Source of the DNA: Pseudopyrenochaeta lycopersici
Lineage: Eukaryota; Ascomycota; Dothideomycetes; Pleosporales; Pseudopyrenochaetaceae
Direction of reading: 5' to 3'
Assembly (NCBI GenBank): GCA_003313425.1
Contig: NHZP01000003.1
Location: 124,001-188,000, forward strand
Length of the DNA: 64,000 nt
In this document: positions 1-10,877 of the stretch, one piece after another
How the letters are laid out: the number at the start of each line of letters is the position of its first letter
How positions within the stretch are numbered: position 1 is the first letter of the stretch
The notes under the pieces: model-generated
What the model was told of the DNA's origin: nothing
What the model saw: only the letters and a program-made list of their open reading frames with translations
Database searches by the model: none
Position numbers and translations under genes: made by a program

Positions 1-168
1 TAAAGCTCTAAATAATAATATTCTATTAGTTACATCAACACTAGTTATTCGCCTGAAATCCTGAGTTCTAGTAGGCGCAGTGCTGAAAGCTAAATACAAT
101 GAAGTCCATTGGCTCCGGGCCATATGTTGGCCTCTTTCCATGGAGCCACCTGCCTTGGTGAAGCTAAG

Positions 169-2009
169 TTAGGTTGACCACCAAGGCTGATCCATTTGCC
201 GCACGGTGTTCGTCCCGCAATGGACCTCGCCGCCGTAGTTGTGATGCGAGTTCCAATCGTCCACAAATGTGACATTCAACCCAAGTTTCGCATACTCCTT
301 CTTGGCCGCCTCGGCAACAACATCCACGCCATTGATGAATGGTCCCCAAGGATTGGGGCCCACATATGTGCTATACCCTGTAAGGACTACTCCATTTATG
401 ATACCCGGCCAAGCGGCGCCAACGCTGAGTTTCTCGTTTGGATCGCGCGGGCCAATCCAAGGCAATTTTTTGACATCGAGTTGGCTGAAAAGAGCGGGAG
501 TGCGGGAGATTTCGGCATCGGTGATTCCGGTCGCCTCTTTGAGGATGTTGATATTGGCTTCGATGCGTAGTTTGCACTTCATGTTGGTAGCAATTAGTTC
601 CTCATTGGAGAGCGCCTGGTCGATAGTCGAGTTTGAGACCGGCATGGCTACGCAGCTATACATGGCATTGGTGCAATTGACTCCTGGGAACTGGGGGTCG
701 GGTTTGCGGGAATACAAGCGGATAGCGCCATGGCCAGCTGCTTTAGTCTCCCGAAGGATATTGATCCCAGCTTCGGGGTCAGCAACCATAATTGCCCAGC
801 CACGTTCCGTTTTGGCGGGCAGAAATTGTACAAATTCGTCAACATGTCCTACCCACAGCCACGAGGTGTCGAGCAAAATGGGATCCTGGGCACTTTGCGC
901 GCGGAAAAAGTCAAGCATGTGGGGTAGATAAGGCCCGTGTTGGCCCATGATGATGCGGCCGCTGGGATAGCGAGTGCCGTTGTGTGCGTACGGTGGAATG
1001 CACTCTAAGTTTCCCATAGAATTGATTTCGTCTCTTGCACCCCCTAATTGTTGAATAGCGCCAACGCCAGTGTTTCTGAGCTGCTCAAACACCTGCCGGC
1101 CAGCTACGCGTGAGTCTTGCCCGGATCGAACCATGATACGAATGGAGATGGGCCCGTCTGGTCCCGGCATACTTGTGTAGCCTGGCTCGACGAAGTCCTG
1201 GGCCCAGATATCGTCGCTGCCATTGAAGAGACGGAAGGACTGCGTGAGCCCCGTGGTTTCCACTGCGGCAGACAGACTCTCGGTGAAAAGCTTCTGCCAC
1301 GGCGACAATGTGTCATTTCCTCGGACTGACAGCACTTGTTGTACATTTTGAAGATGGTGGTGCGTAAGAATCGGGGCCACTCGTAACATGACCTCGTCCG
1401 TTGACACCTGGTCGCAATCTTGGACCGTGAACTGAACGGTGATACGGCCGTCCCATCCTCCCGGACGTCGGGTATCTCTCGCATCAATACCAAGTACGAG
1501 TCCACCCCTCAATTCTTCGGCTGAGAAGGAATAATTAGTTTGAACGAAGGCCCACCTGTCCCCACGCTGGTGGAAGATGCGCACAAATGGCCGTTGCTCG
1601 GGGTTGGGAATGGATACAAACCCAACGGCCGAATTAGTAATACTTTTCAGGGGTACCGTTCTCAAGGGCGCCATGTACTGAGGTGCACGCTGAACGTTGT
1701 CGGATGCGTCGTTGCAAGCCGCCAGCGCCTCGTTACTGGGCGGAGTTCGAGATGCTTGTTCAGAACATCGGCAGTTCGTGTCGCCTATATTTGCCAAGAA
1801 TATAGCGCCACGGTCGTTTGCCCAAGATTCTTTGCTGTGGATGTCGGTCCCTCCAGCAATGTCGACGATGCCATCACGGTTCGTGTCTGCTCGTATGTCG
1901 GCCTTGAGTGCAACAGTTGTAGCCACGATGCCTACACCAACCCAGTCAGCAATAGCCTTTTCAGATTGCGGATGCTTCATATACCAAAGATCGGCAACGT
2001 AAAGTGCAT
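169..2009 (-). CDS. Secreted protein-arginine deiminase (PAD) family protein, two exons
   Basis: The predicted enzyme converts peptidyl-arginine to citrulline. Exon 1 is 2009-1985 and exon 2 is 1931-169, joined over a 53-bp intron (GTATATG donor, GCTGAC branch point, GTGTAG acceptor), giving 595 residues. The ATG at 1980, which would start an uninterrupted 603-residue frame, lies inside this intron. Starting at 2009 instead gives a hydrophobic N-terminus (MHFTLPIFGIVATTVALKA) that reads as a secretion signal. A DTNRDG calcium-loop-like motif follows, as in the PAD middle domain. All catalytic positions of the family are present: Asp near 253 (IWAQDF), His and Asp near 371/373 (VGHVDEF), and Cys580 (GEVHCGTN). 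The animal-type N-terminal PAD domain is missing, so it is shorter than vertebrate PADs (about 660). The family assignment is firm; activity, calcium dependence and secretion are inferred. Confidence 0.9.
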
Positions 2010-2095
2010 ATTTATCTAAAATGATTATCTAATAGAATGGAGTACTCGAGAAATGTGAGGGGGGTGCGCTTTGAGTGGCAGAAGAAATCAGAGCA

Positions 2096-2103
2096 TATTT
2101 ATA
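2096..2103 (-). promoter_or_regulatory. Probable TATA box of the PAD gene
   Basis: Read on the minus strand this is TATAAATA, about 87 nt upstream of the proposed start codon at 2009. Its position supports the upstream ATG over the internal one at 1980. Confidence 0.45.
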
Positions 2104-2109
2104 CTGTCA

Positions 2110-3486
2110 TTGGAATACGCCTGGCGAAAATCTCTTTTAGATGCTTCCGCAGTCCTGTGAGCCTCATCATCGAATGTGACGAAGTTTAGGAGAGAACGTC
2201 GACGCTTCGAGGTATGCACAGCGCGAGCGCATACCCTAAAGGCTTAGCGTCCACCCTAGTCTTAATGAGGAAATTGAAGGCGCCATGCACCGTCAATCCG
2301 GCTCTCAGCCTCCGCCTTGCGTCTTCAGCTCTTGAGATGTCGATCAGTGAACTGTCGAGCTGAAAATGCGGTTGTTAAAGGATATCTTTCTGCACGGCGC
2401 AAACGACTTCTCATTTAGTCTGTTTGCCCTTCACCTCTAGCCGTTTGCGCCGCGGTACGCAAAGTCAAGACATGAGCCCTGTGACATTGTCCTTTTCAGC
2501 CTTAAAGCGACCAAGAAACAGATGCTAGACCTGCAAATGGCGCACAAAACGATGCGATGAGAAACAGCCAGTCTGTGGTGCTTGTGCCAAGCTAGATCTG
2601 AAATGCTCATACCATCTGCCTTTCCGCTGGACTTTCTACGCGAGGTCTTTTCATCGAACATCGCAAGCAAGTCATTTTTTGTGACTGTTTCCCTACTATG
2701 CAACAAGCTGTGCCAGGTACTCCAGAGAAAAGTTATCAGTTCAGGGCTCGAACGAATCGTGTACTCGACGCTCGGTGATAAGGTGCGAGAAATCCTCTTT
2801 AAAGGTGTGTTACATACCTGCTCGATTAACCGAAATGCATGTTCATGTCAGATGTAGATCTGAAGTTGGGTTATCGGGCCCCAAGGTCCGATTTCAAGCT
2901 TGATGATAGCTTTCTCACCTCGAAAGACGGTTACCCGTGTGCGAGTGCTCACAAGCATGTTTGACGCATTGCCTCACCTACCAAATAGCTATTGACCCGG
3001 CATATGCCCATCTGATCGGCGAATATTATTCGAAAAGCCTAAAAATGTTTAAGGAGGAGGTAGCTGGGCCGGTTGAAATGGGAGAGAGCGCCTTGTACTT
3101 TGGTGGAATATTCATGTGCATAATCAACATAGGTCACTCAACCATGGCTTCCAACAGTACGGTCTTACTGCTTATATAAGTTACTGAATATACTCTTTAG
3201 TATTACTTTCTACCTTCAATACATCGTGCTGCCCGTCTTACAGAATATTCCTAGGAGCTAACTAGTCAACACCAGCTGTTTTCTATTACAACCAATCGGT
3301 TAGATCTTTAACAAATACTAGAACGCTATGATCTCTAAATATAGTTATAATAATAGGACGATATATTATCATAGTAATATTTATATCAAAAAACAACTAA
3401 CATAACTATTGAGAATGCCTAGATATAGTGAAACACATGAGATAAAATGCGTGGCACAAAGCCTGCCAGTAGCAGCATTAAAGTTT
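2110..3486. other. Intergenic, no supported gene
   Basis: This stretch lies between the PAD start and the epoxide hydrolase stop. The short open frames here have no recognisable domain. The last 300 bases (3180-3410) are AT-rich and look like decayed repeat DNA. Confidence 0.5.
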
Positions 3487-4885
3487 CTAGACAAAGGTCC
3501 TGACATCGTCGACAAACAATCCGGGCTGAGCAAGAGCTGGGAAATGGCCGCCTTTATCATGGCGGTTGAAGAACACGAGGTTCGCACTGCGTTCAACCCA
3601 CGACCATGGCTGGAGAACGTTAGCACATGGCCTTTGAGTAAAGACGAGTTTCGTGTAGTTTAAACCCGTCAAACACTTACCACCAGGGGGAACTTAGCAA
3701 GCTTCTCGAAAGGGCCATTAAGGTTTCCAAACTGTGAAACACCGGTTGGGACATCCGTGGAGGGGAATTTCAGCGCCTATTATGAGGGGGAACTGTGTCA
3801 GCGAACCTTGCGTATATGGTGGACAGAAGAGACTGCTCTCAACCAACCTTACTGAACAGCCCGTAGCCTCGGATAGCAGCAACGGGCTCTTGGATCCACA
3901 TGAGCATCGTGTCAGTAATTATCTCGTCAAAGGCAATTACGTAGTCGTCGCTGCCGACATACTTGAGATCCCACATCCAACTGGCGAGCCCAACAGGGCT
4001 GTCGGACAGGGCTACAGAAACCATCTGCGGCTTCTGGGTTTGGATCGGGGCATACCCAAAGTGTTTGGAGGTCCACTCACTCTCCTCCAGGGTGGTCAGG
4101 CCCTGCGAGTAGCGTTCCTGGTCCTCCGCGGTCGGCAGCAGGAAGAAGAAGTCAGTGTAATGGCCGATGAGGCTGTTACGAACATCGACAGCCATCCACA
4201 TGCCCACGACCCACCCAATGTCCGTTGAGGCAACGATATACTTGTCGTATCCAAGCTGCTTCATCATGGCGTCAAACGCCCGCCCAACCTCTCGGGGGCC
4301 CTGGCCGTCTTGGATGGGGGCCGGGCTGAAGCCATAACCAGGCAGGTCCGGGGCGACGACGTGGAATGAGGCTCCGCCGCTGCTGGTGGCAGTTAAGTTT
4401 TTGATAACCTTTGACCACTCGGTATGAGTGGACGTCCACCCATGTATCAGAAGCAGGGGGATGGCATCTTTGGCCCTGGACTTTTCGTGAACAAAGTGGA
4501 GGGGGATCGGCGCCGAGTAATTGCCATTGCCGGGAACCGTGGTCACGTAATGCTTCTGCTTGTTGAGCTCCAACTCCGTGGCCCTCCAGTCGTATTCACT
4601 GGCCCAGTACTGGGCTAGATTGGCCACGGCTTGCGGCGGAGGTCCCTCGACTGACCAGCCTTGGATAACGTTTGGCGACGGGTGATAGTCATGCACCTTA
4701 CGTTCAATAAGCTTGAGAAGCTTCTCGTTGACATGTATGTCGAAGCGCTGAGGGACTGTAGTCTCCGGGAAGCGGAAGTTGAGGTCCCCCCGAATTCCAT
4801 TCTGACCACCAGAAGGCGCAGTAGACGCCAGTGCCGGTAGGCTGAGGCCCGAAAGCGCTGTCGTTACCACTGTTTTCGGCAGCAT
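3487..4885 (-). CDS. Epoxide hydrolase (EHN plus alpha/beta-hydrolase), three exons
   Basis: The enzyme would hydrolyse an epoxide to a diol. Exon 1 (4885-3848) holds a secretion-signal-like N-terminus (MLPKTVVTTALSGLSLPALA), the epoxide-hydrolase N-terminal domain, the oxyanion motif HGW (His148) and the nucleophile motif TDIGW (Asp222). Exon 2 (3776-3681) supplies the VPTGVSQF stretch and exon 3 (3609-3487) supplies KGGHFPAL with the catalytic His (about 400), ending in TAG. The join gives about 418 residues, normal for the family. Intron 2 (3680-3610) is textbook (GTAAGT, GCTAAC, CCAG). Intron 1 is odd. The perfect donor GTAAGG at 3852 puts exon 2 out of frame, while a poorer GTTGGT donor at 3847 keeps frame, so either a weak donor is used or there is a small frameshift. 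A decayed paralogue lies at 10.9-12.0 kb. Confidence 0.85.
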
Positions 4886-5544
4886 TTTCGACTTAGGAAT
4901 AACAAGTATGAAGAGAATGACTCGACAGGTTTCTCTCAGACGCTTAGAATGTTGATCATCAATAAGAATCTTCTGGCACCAAATTCACGGGAAAGCAGAA
5001 CACCATCATATCTTATGCTAATTCCTCTGATACTTGTGAATCTTAATGAAGACTCCTGTCGCTCAGGGAAAAGTTCCGGGATCACCGCTACTGCCGTTGA
5101 CGCTCTGTCCTAGGGCGGCGCCAAGATCCCCGGATCACTAAACGCAGGGGAAAACGCAGGGCATTTGAACTTGATGACATGCGATGTCATCAAACTAAGC
5201 TGCAGGGTCATCATTCCACGTGGCTGACTAAAATGGAGAAACTTGGTGTCGGCAGGTTTTGTCCAAGACGCTAATACGCGAATCACAACAACCGTTTCGT
5301 CTGAGGGTGCTGCCTGTCACTACTCAGATCTTGTCTCTTTGGCTAATGCTTCAGCGACCATGACATAATGTCTGCCTCTGTAAAAGAAATACGGGCTATT
5401 ACTTTCTGGAATAACTCGTGACTTCGCAAGCTGGTTATTCTCCCATGCAAGTTCAAGGTCATTGGTGAGTAGATTCTAGTTTTATCTGAGTCATTCAATG
5501 TTAGACTGCCTTTAGTCTCATGAATACAAGTCTGCGCTGCCATG
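4886..5544. other. Intergenic, no supported gene
   Basis: This is upstream DNA of the epoxide hydrolase. A minus-strand open frame runs through 5837-5343, but it has no family signature and overlaps the opposite-strand LINE relic. Confidence 0.45.
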
Positions 5545-6018
5545 AGTGTTGCATGGTGAGATGGACGCGACCGTCGAGGAGATCCTGGTCGATGTTGGGG
5601 ATTCGGTGGCTGCGACGCGTCGCTCGTCGAGAGCCATGAAAACCGACCGCGTGCCCAGAAAAGTGTGCAATCAACCTCAGGCAAGGCCGGAACGTCAAGA
5701 ATGACAGCGCGGAGCAAATTGCAGCAGGTATCAGCGATCGTGGCAATGCGGTTTAGACAGGCGGAAGAACAGACCACAGAACAGTTGAACATAGTGGTCC
5801 AAAGCATTGCGGCAATAGTGCCCAGGCAGACCCTCAACCATCATATGCAGACGTAGGGCATACTCCCCCGACAAGCCAACCAAGTAATGTTCGAAGCCTA
5901 TCGTCTACGCGAAGAACACCGTCCGCGTCCACCAATACTCTCTTCTGTACCGTCGACTCACCGATCGTCAATGTAGAGGGAAAGGACAAAGCAAAAGTTT
6001 TTCAAACCCTGACATAAT
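5545..6018 (+). mobile_element. LINE (Tad-like) ORF1 remnant
   Basis: From about 5828 one frame reads PSYADVGHTPPTSQPSNVRS and continues to a TAA near 6018. The PSYADVARTPPTSQPSNVR signature followed by LSS and a TLFCTVD stretch is characteristic, from my knowledge, of the gag-like ORF1 of fungal non-LTR retrotransposons. Upstream similarity is broken across frames. There is no zinc knuckle, endonuclease or reverse transcriptase downstream, so this is a fragment. Confidence 0.6.
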
Positions 6019-8366
6019 GCTATGTTTTGCTGAAGCCGGTCCTTGACAAGGCTTTGGGGATCCAAAGCTTCCGGAAGAGCCGCGAGCCACAATGTGGGTA
6101 TGAATGCGCGTATATGGAGTATGACGCGAAAGTTGCAATAGTTTCAGGCAAGTGCAGACGCACCAGGCCAGGTATACACTCCTCGTCCTTAAATTTATTA
6201 CTAAGAGCATAAAAGGCCAATGGCGACGCTGAAACGGCAACCCCTTCAGACAGACTGGTCTGATCTGTTTGATAGTCTGTCTGTTATTGATACTGGTCGC
6301 AATCGAGGAGTTCTTTCAAGATCTGGTATATGTTGGTGATCTGTAAAAGGGTGGCACGCCTAAAAATAACGAGTTATGCAAAGGCTCTTGAATTGGCCGC
6401 ACACTATAACGCCGAACCCGAACTTTGCAAATCACTTTTTGAGGCCAAATCGAAGCAAAGAAGTTGGTAGACTTGAGACACGCTCACCCGATTGCAGCAA
6501 ATGATAGCCGGTTTCGAACTACCCACATGCCCGTGGCTACTAGTACTCAATTGTCAGCACATGAATAAGACGAATAAGTTGTTTGTCCGAAGAGGCACTA
6601 AGCCATTCAACTGCTGACTTGTACTCATAAACTTCAAAATCTATATCCACATCAACTCCGTGCTTGTTGAGCACTATATAACTCCAGCCCATTCGAGTAT
6701 CTTCAGCCTGCTTCGTCTCTCAGCAATAGAATGAACGTTATTCTACCGTCTTAGAACGAGCGAGGCCGTTCTTCTTCATTTACCAAAAGCACCTCGCCTT
6801 CGATGGGAATAAATCCATAGAGCAAACGGCATAATTGCCTGACTACAGAATACCTGGTCAATCCCTGAGGGGTACACATTGAAATTCATCCTTCTATCCA
6901 ATAGTTCTAACGTCCCGAGCAGACTTTGGCCTGATCTCTGGGAACAAGTTGTTGAGAGTTTGCCCAGGCTGAAAATCAAATACTTCGTTCTCGAACAAAT
7001 TCGCGGACCGAGATAGCGTGGCCTGAAGCACTACCTTGGGGAAACAAGGGTACGCATGTATGTGGCTTGGCAGCTCCAACATCTTGCATGACTGGAGCAA
7101 CTCAAGTCAATCATGGGTAACTTCAAACTTCTCGCCTGCGATGTCTGCTATTAGCTTCAGGCCGGGGAAGCTCATCAAGGGTATGATGATGATTTCAACC
7201 CTGTTAGAGCGTACTGTCTCCACTATAAGCGCTAAACCGTATATGCGGAACGGCCACAATGTTACTATCAGTAACAAAGAAAGACTAGCTAAGAGTACAT
7301 GTTAATAGTATATTATATTCTCTGTAGAAATAGAATAGAGCCTAAAATTACATTATATTAACCTATTAACAAGGGGAATAACGGTAGATAGGAAAAGAAC
7401 CGTCGTAATAGAATAGAATTAATTCCTAGAGGTACTGCCCTATTTACTAACACTAGCTGTAGATTTGTAATTATTACATATAACTATTAGGGGCGAGGCT
7501 GGGCAGTGTTACGTGGAGCTGGGAACGGAACTGCGGATCGGATGCATTAGTCGCCGGAGAGCGGCGGCATGCAGGAACAGGTTGGTGCAAGCGGTAGCAG
7601 GCAGGTATAGTAAGCTTACAGGGCGTAGCTCTACGAGCTACGTGTAACTACGGATTTTCAGTCTGTATAGCATAGGTTACCCTAGTTCGTGCAGTGTGGA
7701 TAGACGTCTTGTAACGGATCCCCTTAACTGTAAGCCAGCCCTGTGACAATAACTGCCTAAGATTTATTAGCAATAAACCTATAGACGAGATTATAGTTGC
7801 TTTTTTGGAAGCTACTGACGCTTTAGTAGATTAACTACTGTAACTCTGTCTATTCTATAGAATTTATAACGCTAATCATTTACTTGTTTATACTAGTAGA
7901 TATATACTTATACTATACAATAATTAATTCTTATTATTAGAAGCGTAGATTTAGTAATTAGTTATAGATAGAGATATGCAAATAACATGGGATTTAGGTT
8001 AAAATAGGCACTATAACCACGAAAAATAATAAACTGGGGTACTAGACGTTCCCTAAGAGGTCTCATTCTGGAGCGTGCGCAGGGCCAACCCCGAATAAGT
8101 AACGTTGAGTGAAAACCGACTAGAGGGCACTAGCTAAGTTAAGGGGTCGGAGCTATGCTTAGAAATCATCGGGTCATTGCCGGCGAAATTTACACCAGCA
8201 GATCAACTGCCAGCATGGGCACTAGTAGACCTTTGTCCCCTGCTTCCTCTAGGTCAACCACCGGCCAGCTCCCATACACCATTCTTCTCCCCGCATGTCG
8301 AAGATCGTGCAGCCTACACGGTATCATTATTGCCCAGCTGGTACGTCTCCGAAAGAAGGCCGCAAC
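6019..8366. other. Gene-free stretch with AT-rich decayed repeat DNA
   Basis: I see no supported gene. Bases 7300-7480 and 7740-8060 are very AT-rich with TA-rich stop-laden frames, as in RIP-mutated repeats. A GC-richer patch at about 7490-7750 separates them. It begins TGTTACG and ends GTGACA, which could be an LTR fragment, but I found no second copy or target duplication. Confidence 0.4.
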
Positions 8367-9218
8367 ATGGCGAGTTCTGCCTCGGCACAGAATGTATCCG
8401 TGATCAATGACCAGAGGAGAGCCCAGAATCGCTTGGCGCAGAGAAGACACCGCCGTGGGTTACGCCTATGAGGCCTCTCCATGAATGCTATTCTGACCCT
8501 ATCGCCAGAGAAGAAAGCTCTTGAGAAGCAGTCAGCTCTTGAGCAAACCCCACCGACTCATACTGGGACGCATGCCGGGACTCAAGATTTTGCAGGACTT
8601 CCTCTGTCTGTTGGAACAATGGAATTGGATTCCATCGACTCTTTCCCACCGTTTCCCGGATCCGACCTCGCGATATTGGATGGAGGGTTCCTGTCATGGG
8701 ACGACAGCATTTCCACTCTGGCAGGATCATGTGCGTCTGTCTCTCCGTCTTCGGATATCCTGCACCCGGCCAACTTGATGCCCTCGGCGTCAATCCATAA
8801 CCTCGAGACTCCCAAGGCTGTCAGGCTAGCCGCCATGGCCTTTCGGCGTACCATCATGCCTCGTCCCAATCCAGTCTTCTCCAATAACAGGAATGAGACC
8901 CTGATCCACACAGCTGCTAGAGGCAACGACGTGACTACGTTGCAGCTCCTCGCCCAGTATGGCTTCCCAGTGAACGAGCGCGATAACGAAGGGCGAACTG
9001 CACTTCATGCGGCGTATGAGGAACACCACATGGAGGCGATCCTTTGGCTGCTCGAGTATGGTGTTGATGTCAATGCCGTGGACAAGCAAGGTAGATCTAC
9101 GTTGTCCATGTCGGTTAATAACAAATGTCCTATAGCGGTAAAGCTTTTTCTGTCTCACGGCGCCAATCCGTTATCGGAACAGGTAGAGCAACTGAGGAGA
9201 TTGAGCATGAGCAATTAA
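8367..9218 (+). CDS. bANK (basic region plus ankyrin, ToxE-type) transcription factor
   Basis: The exons are 8367-8454 and 8509-9218, joined over a 54-bp intron (GTGGGT donor, CTGAC branch point, GCCAG acceptor), giving 265 residues. The intron length is a multiple of three, and it hides an in-frame TGA at 8469. Exon 1 starts in a good context (CAACATGG) and encodes a bZIP-type basic region, RRAQNRLAQRRHR, which continues across the junction as QKKALEKQ. No leucine zipper follows. Ankyrin repeats occupy roughly residues 150-250 (ETLIHTAARGND, GRTALHAAYEEHH, GRSTLSMSV). Basic region plus ankyrins without a zipper defines the bANK family, known from ToxE of the HC-toxin locus and Apf2 of the apicidin locus as cluster regulators. 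At 265 residues it is shorter than ToxE. It converges on the SDR gene, whose stop lies 50 bp away. Confidence 0.85.
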
Positions 9219-9267
9219 TTTTGAAAAAGGCCTATTGGAATTGGAGGATCTCTAGAATGACTTTCCT

Positions 9268-10194
9268 CTACCATGGTACCTCTTCGCCCTCGAAGTTCAA
9301 GAACTTTCCGGAATGCGTCTCTCTTGTCGCAGCATCGACCTGAAGCTACATGTTAGCACCGAGCATCTCGTCAATTTTGTGCGAAGCTACTCACAAGCTT
9401 CACAATCGCCTTGACGTTGTGACCGACATGGTGAGACGACTTTTCCATGCCAAAAGCCTTGGCTCCAGCATTGCCCATGTCGGTATCGAGGAACCTGTCA
9501 AAGTCGTCAGTCATCACACTCTCATGGCGCTCTAAGAATAGCTTACCCTGGATCCAGCGCAATTGCAATTAGGTTAGGGTTCTCTGAATGAATATTAAGG
9601 GTGAGATGGTTCAACGCGGCCTTAGACGCGCCGTAACTGAAACCCATGGGACGTCCTCCCAGGTATGCGAATGACGCCTCGTGGTTCGCGAGAGACGCCA
9701 CCGACGAGCTTACGGACACCCACTTGGGCTTCTCCGCACGATCGAGCAGCGGCTTCATTGCTGCAAACAGAGCGACCGGCCCCACGGTGTTGACGGCAAG
9801 GATATTGGCAAATTCTTCAGCATCGCCGTCGGCCGCTGGAAGCACCGCCTTGACAGAAACGGCGGCGTTGGCGATGACAATGTCCAACTTCGTAATGCCC
9901 TGGGGCTCGAGCTCGTTGATCGCTTTGGTGGGGTCAGTAAAGGAGGCCAACTCGATCTTGATCAGAATGAGTTTGGAACCAAAGGCAGCGGGAATATCTT
10001 CGAGGCTCTTGGACTTGGTGGCGGCGACGTCGCGGACGCTCCCGATGACAATGTGGTTCGGCCGGGCTAGGTAAGTCTGAAGGAGAGCGAGGCCAACGCC
10101 TAAAGTAATATTAGTGCTGGCGAAGACCTGTGATACGAGAGGTCCGACCTCGGTTGACTCCGGTAATCAAAACATTAGTGGTTGGCATGGTCAT
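9268..10194 (-). CDS. nor-1-like short-chain dehydrogenase/reductase, four exons
   Basis: This is an NAD(P)-dependent oxidoreductase. The exons are 10194-10149, 10099-9547, 9494-9395 and 9339-9268, with introns of 49, 52 and 55 bp, giving 256 residues. The cofactor motif TGVNRGVG spans the first junction near residues 11-18. The active site is SVSSS plus YGASK (Tyr171, Lys175), and the IANAA motif is present. The C-terminal ends (DTDMGNAGAKA; SGKFLNFEGEEVPW) resemble the norsolorinic-acid ketoreductase (nor-1) type of fungal SDR. The last intron has a clean GTGAGT donor, GCTAAC branch point and TTCAG acceptor. A second ATG at 10188 could also be the start. Next to a bANK regulator, a tailoring role in a metabolite pathway is a reasonable guess; the substrate is unknown. 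Confidence 0.88.
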
Positions 10195-10877
10195 GGCAGT
10201 AGGTAGGGTCAGGTATTGGAACCGATGAAACTATCGCAACACTACCTGCTGGCGGCTATTACTCTTGTTTAATGCTACGGCTTCGCAGATCTGTATCAGC
10301 TTCATATGTTAAGTGGCTAACCTGAGTACCTCAATTATGACATTGCAGCAGCGCCTTCTAATGGAGCTCATAGCCAAGATGGTCACCTTTTCCCCCTAGT
10401 GTCAGGAAATGGCCGGTACCGAGCCTTTCAATGATGAATCAGATGCTTCTGTATCTCGACGGGAATCGTGACACGATCGCCTAGGTGGCTCGGCCCGAAC
10501 ACTATCGGGAGGCTCGATGACCCTAGGCGCGAATGCAAGGTCATCATGACGTGCATTAGGGGCTCACCAGCCCCACACAATGTCATTGCTCCGGGTTCAG
10601 GGGTTTCTTGATGCAGATCATTACTTTCTCAGCGCTCTATCACCAATGCTTGATTTTTCCAGCGCCGAAGAACATCCAAATGACTCATCACATCTCCACG
10701 CCTGACAGCTTCCCTATTACGATTAGTCCTGAAACATCTAAAGTCTATATCTATGCCCCTTGGCTGTTAAGTGCGTTAAGTCCGATCTGTCTAGACAGCC
10801 AGCCCAGGAATACCAGGGCGCCCACTTGGAAATGATTATAGCTATTAGCTCAGTTGATGTTTTGAATTTTATAACCC

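Noticed and set aside
1978..1980. ATG giving a 603-residue uninterrupted PAD
   Set aside because: It falls within the 53-bp intron; the spliced start at 2009 gives a signal peptide and has a TATA box at the right distance.
3415..3663. Plus-strand open frame of about 83 codons
   Set aside because: It is antisense to exon 3, intron 2 and the 3' flank of the epoxide hydrolase; the minus strand carries conserved family motifs.
7504..7746. Possible LTR (TGTTACG ... GTGACA)
   Set aside because: No second copy or target duplication could be seen in the window.
8469..8471. In-frame TGA between basic region and ankyrin repeats, suggesting a pseudogene
   Set aside because: It lies inside a 54-bp intron with good signals that restores a continuous bANK protein.
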